Below are positions 9,060 to 16,014 of a DNA stretch of 53,112 nt, piece after piece. The stretch is from an uncultured Kiritimatiellota bacterium (GTDB taxonomy: Bacteria > Verrucomicrobiota > Kiritimatiellia > RFP12 > UBA1067). The stretch is taken from positions 1-53,112 of the forward strand of contig CAKTUI010000018.1 of the NCBI GenBank assembly GCA_934621385.1, in the 5' to 3' direction. The notes beneath the pieces are model-generated. The model was given only the letters and a program-made list of their open reading frames with translations, ran no database searches and was not told the DNA's origin. The position numbers were made by a program, and so were the translations under genes. Each line of letters begins with the position of its first letter. The first letter of the stretch is position 1.

Positions 9060-10352
9060 ATGGACAAGAAGACTTTGCGCGACGTCGAGCTCAAGGGCAA
9101 GCGCGTCGTCATGCGTGTTGATTTCAATGTGCCGATGGCCAAGGATGGCTCGGGCAAGATTACCGACGATACGCGCATCGTCGCGGCGCTCCCCTCGATC
9201 AAGTACGTGCTTGAGCAGGGTGGTAGCCTCGTCCTCATGAGCCACCTCGGTCGTCCGAAGGGCAAGGGCTACGAGGCGGCGTTCTCGCTGAAGCCCGTTG
9301 CCGAGGAACTTTCGAAGAAGCTTGGTCAGGAAGTCAAGTTCGTTCCCGACTGTCTGGCGGCGGACGATGTCGTCAAGGCCCTCAAGCCCGGCGAGGTTGC
9401 GCTTCTTGAGAACACCCGTTTCTACAAGGCCGAAGACGGCAAGGTGAAGAAGGATGACGAGAAGAAGGGCATCCATCTGACCGAAGAGGAGTATCAGGCG
9501 AAGAAGGCTGAGCTCAAGGCGGCGCGTCAGGAAATGGCGAAGAAGCTCGCGAGCTACGGCGACATCTACTGCAACGATGCATTCGGTACGGCTCACCGCG
9601 CCCATGCGTCGACGGCGGTCATTGCCGACTACATCCAGCCGGCGGTCTCGGGCTTCCTGCTGGAGAAGGAACTCAAGTTCCTCGGCGATGCGGTTGAGAA
9701 CCCGGTTCGTCCGTTCGTCGCGATTCTCGGCGGTGCGAAGGTCTCCGACAAGCTCGCGGTCGTCAAGAACCTCCTCAACAAGGTTGACACGCTGATCATC
9801 GGCGGTGGCATGGCCTATACCTTCAAGAAGGCGCAGGGCATGAAGATTGGCAACTCCCTTTGCGAAGACGAGCAGATCGCCTACTGCAAGGAGATGATGG
9901 AGGCGGTTGCCGCGAAGGGCATCAAGCTTCTGCTCCCCATCGACAATGTGATTGCCGACAAGTTCCCGGCTGAGAAGGATGCGTCCGACGTCCAGATTAA
10001 GGTCTGCGAGGATGACATTCCGGATGGCTGGATGGGTCTTGACATCGGCCCGAAGACGGTCGCTCTCTTCAGCGAGGCGATTAAGGGCGCGAAGACGGTC
10101 GTGTGGAACGGCCCGATGGGCTGCTTCGAGTTTGCGCCTCTCGCGAAGGGTACCTACGGCGTTTGCGACGCGGTGGCGACGGTCAAGGCCAATGGCGGCA
10201 CGTCGATCATCGGCGGTGGCGACTCCGTCAGCGCGGTGAAGAAGAGCGGCAAGGCGGCTGAGATGTCGCACATCTCGACGGGCGGCGGCGCTTCCCTCGA
10301 ATTCCTTGAGGGCAAGGTTCTTCCCGGTGTGGCGGCTCTGACGGCGAAGTAA
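9060..10352 (+). CDS. pgk: Phosphoglycerate kinase
   Basis: PGK transfers phosphate from 1,3-bisphosphoglycerate to ADP in glycolysis. Motifs in order are RVDFNVPM, MSHLGRPKG, ENTRFYKAE, CNDAFGTAHRAHAST, AILGGAKVSDKL, IIGGGMAYTF, VWNGPMGCFE, SIIGGGDSVSAV and HISTGGGASLEFLEGK. At 430 residues it is ~30 longer than the usual ~400. The extra length is a lysine/glutamate-rich insertion at about residues 125-160, just before the CNDAFGT motif, so the N-domain probably has an extra helical loop. GGAGGT nine bases before the ATG is the strongest ribosome binding site nearby. A terminator follows. Confidence 0.96.
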   Translation: MDKKTLRDVELKGKRVVMRVDFNVPMAKDGSGKITDDTRIVAALPSIKYVLEQGGSLVLMSHLGRPKGKGYEAAFSLKPVAEELSKKLGQEVKFVPDCLAADDVVKALKPGEVALLENTRFYKAEDGKVKKDDEKKGIHLTEEEYQAKKAELKAARQEMAKKLASYGDIYCNDAFGTAHRAHASTAVIADYIQPAVSGFLLEKELKFLGDAVENPVRPFVAILGGAKVSDKLAVVKNLLNKVDTLIIGGGMAYTFKKAQGMKIGNSLCEDEQIAYCKEMMEAVAAKGIKLLLPIDNVIADKFPAEKDASDVQIKVCEDDIPDGWMGLDIGPKTVALFSEAIKGAKTVVWNGPMGCFEFAPLAKGTYGVCDAVATVKANGGTSIIGGGDSVSAVKKSGKAAEMSHISTGGGASLEFLEGKVLPGVAALTAK

Positions 10353-10375
10353 GTCTTTCGTCAGGCTGAAAGATG

Positions 10376-10410
10376 AACGGGCGTTGCGAAGGCAACGCCC
10401 GTTTCTTTTT
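10376..10410 (+). terminator. Intrinsic terminator of rpsT-pgk
   Basis: AACGGGCGTTGC (10376-10387) and its perfect complement GCAACGCCCGTT (10392-10403) form a 12-bp stem with a GAAG loop, followed by TCTTTTTG. It lies between the convergent pgk and hemW genes. It may also stop hemW transcripts, although the opposite T-tract is weak. Confidence 0.9.
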
Positions 10411-10427
10411 GTTTCATTTGTCCTGTT

Positions 10428-11501
10428 TCAGATGAGTTCGGTGAGAATCGCGTCGCAGACTTCGGTGCCGCGCTCGGTCAGCTTGTAGCAAGACCCAGTT
10501 CCGATGCGGGTGAGAAGCCCCTCTTTGACGGACGATTCGAGCGTCGGTAGCCATTCGGGATGGGCCGAGGCATCGAGGCCTTCCCGTGTGCGGAGGCGAA
10601 AGAGCGTTCGTTCCTTCATGTCCGCATCGGGCGAGACCTCCTCCTGCTTCATGGAATCCATCCCGAAGTCCTTGAAGCGCAGGCGGCCAATTCGGCCATG
10701 TGCACCTTCCCCAAGTCCGACGTAGTCCTCTCCGCGCCAGACGGCGAAATTGTGCCGGCACTCCCTGTGCGGCGCGGCATAGTTGGCGATTTCGTATCGG
10801 TTGAGTCCAATCTCCTTCAGGAAGGCGGCGACGATGGAAAGTCGGTTGAGCGTCGTGTCGTCATCGGGTGGGGGCGGCGAAACCTTGCGGCGAACCTGGT
10901 TCGCGAGGATGGATTTCTCCTCAAGGATGAGGGAATAGACCGAACAGTGGGCGAGCCCCCACTTGGCGAGTCGTGCGTGTCGCGGTGAGAGGGCGCATTC
11001 TTCGCCCGGATAGCCGACGATGAGGTCGATGCCGGCATTCTCGAAATGCTCGCGGATGCGGTAGAATGCACGCTCGGCATCGTGGAAGGTGTAGCCGCGC
11101 CCCATCTTGCTGAGGATGGCATCGTCAAGGGACTGTACGCCCATTGAGATCCGATTCACGCCGCCGTCCTTCAGACGCTTGAGCGTGTCGGTCGTCGCGT
11201 CAAGCGGATGCAGTTCAACCGTGAACTCGGTTTCGTCCGAAAGGTGCGGCCCCAAGACCTTGAAAAGGGGGGCGAGGTCGCAGAGTGCGGGCGAGCCGCC
11301 GCCGAAGTAAACGGTCTTCAGCTTGTTTGGGAGTGTGAAGAAGGGGGCGGTGGATTGCCGCGAAGACAAAAGTGCCGCGAGCCGCCCGACATAGGCGGCC
11401 CGCGATGCTTCCGACATGCCCGCCCGCGAGTGCAACGCACAGTAGGTGCACTTGCGGCGGCAGAAGGGGAAGTGAACGTAGAGATTCCCTACTTGAACCA
11501 C
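10428..11501 (-). CDS. hemW: HemW-like radical SAM protein
   Basis: HemW-family proteins are radical SAM enzymes related to oxygen-independent coproporphyrinogen oxidase; characterised HemW is a haem chaperone. After the start comes GNLYVHFPFCRRKCTYCALHS, holding the three-cysteine cluster motif CxxxCxxC. Later family features are VYFGGGSPALC, NRISMGVQSLDD, DLIVGYPGE, NRYEIANYA and VGLGEGAHGRIG. I use the GTG at 11501, which puts the first residue just before the conserved strand; an in-frame ATG at 11537 would add 12 residues. Either start overlaps the end of metK, so the two are co-transcribed. Haem chaperone or another radical SAM role cannot be separated from sequence alone. Confidence 0.8.
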   Translation of the reverse strand: MVQVGNLYVHFPFCRRKCTYCALHSRAGMSEASRAAYVGRLAALLSSRQSTAPFFTLPNKLKTVYFGGGSPALCDLAPLFKVLGPHLSDETEFTVELHPLDATTDTLKRLKDGGVNRISMGVQSLDDAILSKMGRGYTFHDAERAFYRIREHFENAGIDLIVGYPGEECALSPRHARLAKWGLAHCSVYSLILEEKSILANQVRRKVSPPPPDDDTTLNRLSIVAAFLKEIGLNRYEIANYAAPHRECRHNFAVWRGEDYVGLGEGAHGRIGRLRFKDFGMDSMKQEEVSPDADMKERTLFRLRTREGLDASAHPEWLPTLESSVKEGLLTRIGTGSCYKLTERGTEVCDAILTELI

Positions 11502-12676
11502 TTCTTCAGTTTCGAGACCTTGTTGAGTTTCTCCCATGGGAAGATGTCGCGTCCGAAGTGGCCGTATGTTGCGGTATCCTCGTACTTCCATCCGCGTGGC
11601 GAGAGCAGCTTGAGGTCCTCAATCAGCGCATAGGGGCGGAAGTCGAAGATCTTGCCGGAGGCGAGCATCTTCTCAAGTTTCTCATCCGTCGCGCCATTCT
11701 TCGCCGTGCCGAACGTCTTCACGCAGAAACTGACGGGCTTATCCACGCCAATGGCGTAGGCCACCTGAATCTGGCAACGGTCCGCAAGACCCGCCGCGAC
11801 GATGTTCTTCGCGGCATAGCGCGCATAATAGGCCGCCGAACGGTCGACCTTCGAGGGGTCCTTGCCCGAAAATGCCCCGCCGCCGTGCGCCGCGAGTCCG
11901 CCGTAGGTGTCGACGATAATCTTGCGGCCGGTCAGTCCCGAGTCGCCGCACGGCCCGCCGACGACGAACTTGCCCGTCGGATTGATGAGAAAGCGCGTCT
12001 TTTCCGTCAGGAGTCCCGTGCTGGACAGGTACTTGCGGGCGATTTCCTCAATCTTGGCGTAATTCGCCTTCGTCGCACCTTCTTCCGTCGTCTGGTGGGA
12101 AAGGACGACGGTGTCGATGCGGACGGGCTTGCCGTCCTCGTAGACGACGGAGACCTGACCCTTGGAGTCGGGCCGCAGCCAGGGGAAGTCCCCGGAATGG
12201 CGCAGCTTGGCAAATTCCTTGAGGAGGCCGTGCGAGTAGACGATTGGTGCGGGCATCAGCTGCTCGGTTTCATTCGTCGCATAGCCGAACATCATGCCCT
12301 GATCGCCCGCACCCTGCTTCTTGACGGACTTTCGGTTGACGCCCTGGGCAATGTCGGGGGACTGGCCGTGCAGATAGGAGGTGTAGGCGAAGGTGTCCCA
12401 GCTGAAGTGCTCGGCAGGTGTGTCGTACCCGATTTTCTTGACGACGCGCCGTGCGATGGCTTCCGCGTCAATCTTCTTGAAATTCTTGCAGGTAATCTCG
12501 CCCATGTTGACGACGACATCCGGCCCAACCATTGTTTCGCAGGCGACATGGGCGTGGGGGTCGGCCTTCAGACAGGCATCGAGGATTGCATCGGAGATTT
12601 GGTCCGCCACCTTGTCGGGATGCCCCTCCGAAACGGACTCCGACGTAAAGACGTGGCTATGCTTCTTACTGTTCAT
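11489..12676 (-). CDS. metK: S-adenosylmethionine synthetase
   Basis: MetK makes SAM from methionine and ATP. The 395-residue protein has SVSEGHPDKVADQISDAILD, the ATP-binding GAGDQGMMFGYA, and the phosphate-binding GGGAFSGKDPSKVDRS motif. I chose the ATG at 12676 because AGGGA lies six bases upstream; the ATG two codons earlier would abut that site. The next gene is the SAM-dependent radical enzyme HemW, and another radical SAM enzyme, RlmN, lies upstream, so three neighbouring genes make or use SAM. The 72-base leader can fold into a long hairpin (see the leader entry), which may regulate translation. Confidence 0.96.
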   Translation of the reverse strand: MNSKKHSHVFTSESVSEGHPDKVADQISDAILDACLKADPHAHVACETMVGPDVVVNMGEITCKNFKKIDAEAIARRVVKKIGYDTPAEHFSWDTFAYTSYLHGQSPDIAQGVNRKSVKKQGAGDQGMMFGYATNETEQLMPAPIVYSHGLLKEFAKLRHSGDFPWLRPDSKGQVSVVYEDGKPVRIDTVVLSHQTTEEGATKANYAKIEEIARKYLSSTGLLTEKTRFLINPTGKFVVGGPCGDSGLTGRKIIVDTYGGLAAHGGGAFSGKDPSKVDRSAAYYARYAAKNIVAAGLADRCQIQVAYAIGVDKPVSFCVKTFGTAKNGATDEKLEKMLASGKIFDFRPYALIEDLKLLSPRGWKYEDTATYGHFGRDIFPWEKLNKVSKLKKWFK

Positions 12677-12748
12677 AATCATTCCCTGTAGACTCAGTTT
12701 GTCACACGCACGGCAACCGTGCCGCCCGTCACAGACTGAAATGAGTGA
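12677..12748 (-). promoter_or_regulatory. Structured metK 5' leader, candidate regulatory RNA
   Basis: The predicted leader contains an inner perfect 6-bp stem (GCACGG 12708-12713 with CCGTGC 12717-12722, three-base loop). It also has an outer arm pair, 12694-12705 with 12728-12739, complementary at 10 of 12 positions. Bases closer to the promoter (UCAUU in the RNA) can pair with AAUGA overlapping the ribosome binding site/start region, and the same upstream region offers competing pairings (ACUCA with UGAGU). It does not match a SAM-I, SAM-II, SMK or SAH riboswitch consensus that I can recall. A regulatory role is inference from structure and position upstream of metK. Confidence 0.4.
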
Positions 12749-12754
12749 GCGCAT

Positions 12755-12763
12755 ATTATATCA
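12755..12763 (-). promoter_or_regulatory. Extended -10 promoter of metK-hemW
   Basis: Read on the minus strand, TGATATAAT has a perfect hexamer (12760 to 12755). The TGA of the extension is also the stop codon of rlmN, so the promoter is embedded in the end of the upstream gene. No clear -35 is seen. Confidence 0.65.
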
Positions 12764-13786
12764 CAAATCGAGATGCCTGAGACGAAGCTGCCCACAGGCG
12801 GCGTTTGCGTCCTTGCCGCGGCTGCGGCGGAGCATCGTCTGCACGTGGTTCTTCATCAGGACGTCGAGGAACATCAGCATCGTCTCATCGCTCGGGGTCT
12901 TGAAGTCCGGGCGGTGCTCGACGAGTGAAAGGGGGATGAGATTGACCTTCGCCATCGGGACGCGGCGAACCTGGCGGGCGAGTTCCTCGGCGCACGCCCT
13001 GGAATCGTTAACGCCGCGAATAACCGTATATTCGAACGTAATGATTCGCTTTGTCTTGTTCGTGTAGTCGGCGCAGGCGGTGAGGAGTTCGTCAATCGGC
13101 CACTTGCGGTTCACGGGCATGAGCTGCGAACGCAACGCGTCATTGGGGGCGTGAAGCGAGACGGAGAGTTCGAACTGGATGCCTTCCGCCGCGAGGCGGG
13201 CGAAGCCGGGCACGACACCGCACGTCGAGAGCGTAATGTGCCGCGCACCGAGGTTCGGGCCTTTGCCCGCATTGATGAGCTTGAGCGCACGAAGCGTCTC
13301 GTCATAGTTGGCGAACGGTTCGCCCATGCCCATGACCACGATGTTCGTAATCTCGCCAAATGTGCGCCCGGCCATGTATTCCGCGACAATTTCATCGGCC
13401 GTGAGCGAACGCACGACGCCGCGCGAACCGCTGGCGCAGAAGGCGCAGCCCATCCCGCAGCCGACCTGGGTCGAGATGCACTGGGTGAACCGCCCCGTGG
13501 CGGGAATGAGCACGGTCTCGACCGAATTGCCGTCCGCAAAGCCGATGAGGAGCTTTTTCGTTCCATCCGAGGATGTCGAGACATCCAGCACCTCGTAGGA
13601 GGTAATCGGGAATTCCGTCTTGAGAGATTCCCGGAAGTCCTTGGGGAGCGTTGTCGCCTCGTCCCAGTTCGTGATGTAGTCGCGGTAGAGGGACTGAAGA
13701 ATCTGGTCGGCACGGAAGGCGCGCAGACCCCGTTCGACGAGGATGGGCTTCCATTCCTCCGGTAATATGGACCATGCGGGTTTCAT
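12761..13786 (-). CDS. rlmN: 23S rRNA/tRNA (adenine-C2) methyltransferase RlmN
   Basis: RlmN is a radical SAM enzyme that methylates C2 of A2503 in 23S rRNA and A37 of some tRNAs. The cluster motif CGMGCAFC (CxxxCxxC) is clear, followed by VVMGMGEPFANYD, HITLSTCG, SVSLHAPND and NLIPL. The mechanistic methyl-carrying cysteine is in the C-terminal NAACGQLR. The length of 341 residues is normal. The ATG at 13786 lies only nine bases after the -10 hexamer with no ribosome binding site, so the message should be leaderless or nearly so. The stop codon overlaps the metK promoter. Confidence 0.95.
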   Translation of the reverse strand: MKPAWSILPEEWKPILVERGLRAFRADQILQSLYRDYITNWDEATTLPKDFRESLKTEFPITSYEVLDVSTSSDGTKKLLIGFADGNSVETVLIPATGRFTQCISTQVGCGMGCAFCASGSRGVVRSLTADEIVAEYMAGRTFGEITNIVVMGMGEPFANYDETLRALKLINAGKGPNLGARHITLSTCGVVPGFARLAAEGIQFELSVSLHAPNDALRSQLMPVNRKWPIDELLTACADYTNKTKRIITFEYTVIRGVNDSRACAEELARQVRRVPMAKVNLIPLSLVEHRPDFKTPSDETMLMFLDVLMKNHVQTMLRRSRGKDANAACGQLRLRHLDL

Positions 13787-13795
13787 TGACTGGGT

Positions 13796-13804
13796 ATTAT
13801 ACCA
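13796..13804 (-). promoter_or_regulatory. Leaderless-type extended -10 promoter of rlmN
   Basis: On the minus strand TGGTATAAT (hexamer 13801 to 13796) is followed after nine bases by the rlmN ATG. Transcription starting 6-8 bases past the -10 leaves a leader of at most about three bases. Confidence 0.65.
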
Positions 13805-13874
13805 AATTCGATTGCCTGAAATCGCGGTCAACGGCTCGCACGGAGGGGCAATTTTGCCGCGCCAGCCGTCTTTA

Positions 13875-13883
13875 TGGTAGAAT
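13875..13883 (+). promoter_or_regulatory. Extended -10 promoter of the outer-membrane protein gene
   Basis: TGGTAGAAT (hexamer 13878-13883) lies 28 bases before the ATG at 13912. It leaves space for a purine-rich ribosome binding site (AAAGGAAAAGGA). Confidence 0.55.
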
Positions 13884-13911
13884 ATCCGCCAAAAAGCGCA
13901 AAGGAAAAGGA

Positions 13912-14802
13912 ATGGAAGAGATCGTTTCAGCGGTTGTCCAGCCTCGTCGGGGGAGCGTCAGTTCTCGGCTTGGACAGGTTTCTCGACGGTTGCTGGTGGG
14001 GTTGGCCTTTCTCGTTGTCGGGGAAGCGTGCGCGGCGGAATGTGAAGAATCATTTCGTCCGTATGGCTGGGTGAACCCTGAGTTTGCGACAGCCAATATC
14101 ACACGCGGCAAAATCGTGGCAACGCGGCCGGTCATGACGACGGATCTCGGCTTGGGCTACCGCCTTGGACAGTTGGGGTATGTCAACCTCGGGTACTGGA
14201 GTCTGACGGATCTCAGCCGCCGGTATCGCGGCATTCGCCGCAATTTCGTCAACGAGTTCGACCCGTGGGTCATGTATGGGTATGAGTGGAACATTGCCGA
14301 AGGATGGAGCCTCGATTCGCGGTTTTCATACCAGTGGGACGAGATGATTGGGTATCGGGGCGGCGCAACACGGACTTATCGAGAGGGCATCAACCGGGAG
14401 ACGCTGAAAACGCCTTGGTTTTCCGTTTATTCTCTTGTGCGATGGATTGTCCATCCCTATACTTGCCCAGGCATTCGTGTCGGAATCTATCGCGAAATTC
14501 CCCTTGTTGAGCGCATTTCATTCCTTCCTCACTTTTTTGTGGACGGAGGGCCGAGGTGTTGGAATCAGCGGCGATTTGGTCACTGGACGGCGACGGAGGC
14601 GCACTATCGCAGCGGTGTAAACTCGGCGACGCTGACGCTTCTGCTGAAATATGCCCTGACGGATACGCTGAGTGTATATGGTGGGGTGACGCAGTTCGGC
14701 CTTGTTGATTCGGGCATCCGTGAACAGGTCAAGGCGCGTCCAGGGGATTGTGCGCGGCGGGACTTGACGGTCGGGGTCGTTGGACTTGCCTGGCAGTTTT
14801 AG
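13912..14802 (+). CDS. Putative outer-membrane beta-barrel protein
   Basis: I do not recognise a named family for this 296-residue protein. A signal peptide is likely: basic residues followed by RRLLVGLAFLVVGEACAAE around residues 25-44. The mature part is rich in alternating aromatic strands (LGLGYRLGQLGYVNLGYWSLTD, FDPWVMYGYEWNIAEGWSLDSRFSYQW) and ends in WQF, the terminal phenylalanine typical of BAM-inserted barrels. Four cysteines in the mature part (two near each other, PYTCPG and PRCWNQ) could form disulfides. It is a single-gene unit with its own promoter, just upstream of a degraded hydrolase and a repeat region. Confidence 0.6.
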   Translation: MEEIVSAVVQPRRGSVSSRLGQVSRRLLVGLAFLVVGEACAAECEESFRPYGWVNPEFATANITRGKIVATRPVMTTDLGLGYRLGQLGYVNLGYWSLTDLSRRYRGIRRNFVNEFDPWVMYGYEWNIAEGWSLDSRFSYQWDEMIGYRGGATRTYREGINRETLKTPWFSVYSLVRWIVHPYTCPGIRVGIYREIPLVERISFLPHFFVDGGPRCWNQRRFGHWTATEAHYRSGVNSATLTLLLKYALTDTLSVYGGVTQFGLVDSGIREQVKARPGDCARRDLTVGVVGLAWQF

Positions 14803-14936
14803 TTTGGATGAGCCTGTTGGCGACCTGTCGTGCGCAGGAGATGTGCGCCCCGTGCGCATCGCGGCAATTTCCCGTGCCCGACGGCATCCGCCGCGAAGCC
14901 GCTCGTTCGGCGGAGGCATGCGGTCGAAGCGGTGTC

Positions 14937-15042
14937 TCCGCCTGCTCGTTTTGCCGCGAATTCCGCAAACTGCCGCGCCGTTTTTGTGCCTTTCGCGGCG
15001 CATTCAACCTGCCGCGAGGGTGGTTTTCTTGGCGGCGGCGCG
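14937..15042 (+). repeat. Dispersed repeat R1, copy 1 (106 bp)
   Basis: This 106-bp block matches 52364-52469 without indels at 100 of 106 positions by my comparison. It carries several TGCCGCG/CGCGGCG cores (at 14952, 14971, 14994, 15010) in both orientations. Its right edge joins directly to the remnant of an SGNH hydrolase gene, suggesting the repeat or its arrival replaced the 5' part of that gene. Confidence 0.75.
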
Positions 15043-15370
15043 CAGGGACGTGCTGGTCGTTCCGTTGACACCCACGCTGATTCAGGAAGATCCTGATAAC
15101 GACGAGAATCGGCAGCTCAATCTTTTCGCCGATTTCATTCGTGCGGAGGCCAAACGCCGCGCACTGCCGTTGGCGGATTGTCGGCGGGCAGAGGTTGACG
15201 CATTGGTCAAGCTTCCACAGACGGGCGAACGCCATTTCACCTACGACGGCATTCATCCGGTCGCGGCGGGTCATCGACTGATTGCTCGCGAGGTAGTCAA
15301 GGCGCTCGGCGTGCCCGAAAACCTCATGCCCCAAATTGAAGAGGCCTGGGATCGCTTTTTGGCCGAATAA
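15041..15370 (+). pseudogene. C-terminal remnant of an SGNH/GDSL hydrolase
   Basis: The frame from about 15041 encodes VLVVPLTPTLIQEDPDN, then LFADFIRAEAKRRALPLADC, and then DGIHPVAAGHRLIAREVVKALG. The DGIHP block holds the catalytic Asp and His of SGNH hydrolases (typically de-esterifying carbohydrate side chains). The N-terminal half with the GDS nucleophile is missing; in its place the same frame reads through repeat R1, which gives nonsense-like Arg/Pro-rich peptide. There is no ribosome binding site or start before the homologous part. The sequence from 14803 to 14936, between the preceding gene and R1, shows no recognisable hydrolase segment. I therefore read this as a 5'-truncated relic rather than a working gene. 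Confidence 0.55.
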
Positions 15371-15535
15371 CCTCAAGTCGGATCGCTGATCTCAGACTGG
15401 GCGTAGAATGTCCTCCGGCACGGGACGACCTGTCAGGGAGTGTGTCGCGGATCATCATCTACGCATTGACGGGGAATGCCAGAGTCCCAGCACGGCGTTC
15501 CTGAAGGGAACGGGTTGGCAGGAGCAATGGAAGCG

Positions 15536-15627
15536 TCTGGGATGCGCAACCCAGGGGGTCTGACTTGCGCAACCTAATGGGCCTGGGATGCGCAACCCAA
15601 CGGGTCGAGGATGCGCAAGTCGTCGGG
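15536..15627 (+). repeat. Palindrome array A: four 23-bp tandem units
   Basis: Units start exactly at 15536, 15559, 15582 and 15605. Units 1 and 3 contain TGGGATGCGCAACCCA, a quasi-palindrome with TGGG/CCCA arms around a self-complementary TGCGCA centre. Units 2 and 4 keep the TGCGCAA centre with diverged arms. There are no spacers between units, so this is not CRISPR-like. Confidence 0.85.
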
Positions 15628-15715
15628 AAAGCACTAAGGTGGTTTGATCAAAGGACTAAGGTGGTTTACCCAAAGCACCTTAGTGGTTTGTGCAAAGGAC
15701 TAAGGTGCTTTCCCG
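15628..15715 (+). repeat. Palindrome array B: four 22-bp tandem units with an inverted centre
   Basis: Units start at 15628, 15650, 15672 and 15694, immediately after array A. The pattern is AAAGNAC, then four central bases, then GTGNTTT, then a variable tetranucleotide. The centre is TAAG in units 1, 2 and 4 but CTTA, its reverse complement, in unit 3, while the arms stay in place. Confidence 0.85.
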
Positions 15716-15977
15716 TCGTCACGCCTGTCTCCGCCCGTGGCGATGGGCCTCTCCACTCTCTATAATCGTCAAAAACCCCGTTTGTGATGGGCATTTCCGC
15801 GCCGATTCAGGCCGTCGCGAAAGCGTGCATCCGTGCGAAGGCGCGCAGGGAGATGCGCAGGCCCCGGGCACATTCTTCCAGTCCTTCCTCTCGGGTATGG
15901 TTCCTTGCCGCTTTTGCTGGCCCATTCGGCTTTCCGATTTTCACTCAGGCAATAAATCCATTTTGAGCGCGAATTTA

Positions 15978-15986
15978 TGCTATAAT
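15978..15986 (+). promoter_or_regulatory. Extended -10 promoter of metY
   Basis: TGCTATAAT (hexamer 15981-15986) lies 28 bases before the GTG at 16015. The leader is short and carries AAAGGA. No leader structure resembling a SAM-responsive element fits in this space. Confidence 0.65.
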
Positions 15987-16014
15987 ACGCACGAAAAAGG
16001 TGAAAGGAAACATT

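Larger units (their letters stand above)
15371..16014. other. 644-bp intergenic region with two palindrome arrays
   Basis: Positions 15371-15535 hold no gene that I can support; CGTTCC/GGAACG near 15496-15512 is a short hairpin. Two abutting tandem arrays follow (15536-15715). From 15716 to 15977 there is again no convincing gene. A TATAAT at 15761-15766 could start a short transcript towards metY, but it has no TGn and no matched start codon. The metY promoter is at the right end. Confidence 0.5.

Noticed and set aside
8472..10271. 599-codon minus-strand frame over rpsT-pgk
   Set aside because: Antisense to two certain genes, with no family resemblance and no ribosome binding site.
12677..12748. 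Known SAM riboswitch (SAM-I, SAM-II, SMK, SAH)
   Set aside because: The leader is too short for SAM-I and lacks the conserved cores that I remember of the others; kept only as a candidate new structure.
14780..15370. Intact 196-residue SGNH hydrolase
   Set aside because: The first ~87 codons read through intergenic DNA and repeat R1 and lack the GDS block, so only the C-terminal remnant is called.
15536..15715. CRISPR array
   Set aside because: Units are contiguous with no unique spacers, units diverge from each other, and there are no cas genes in the window.
15769..15966. Short frames upstream of metY
   Set aside because: They lack ribosome binding sites and recognisable features; the TATAAT at 15761 alone is not enough.
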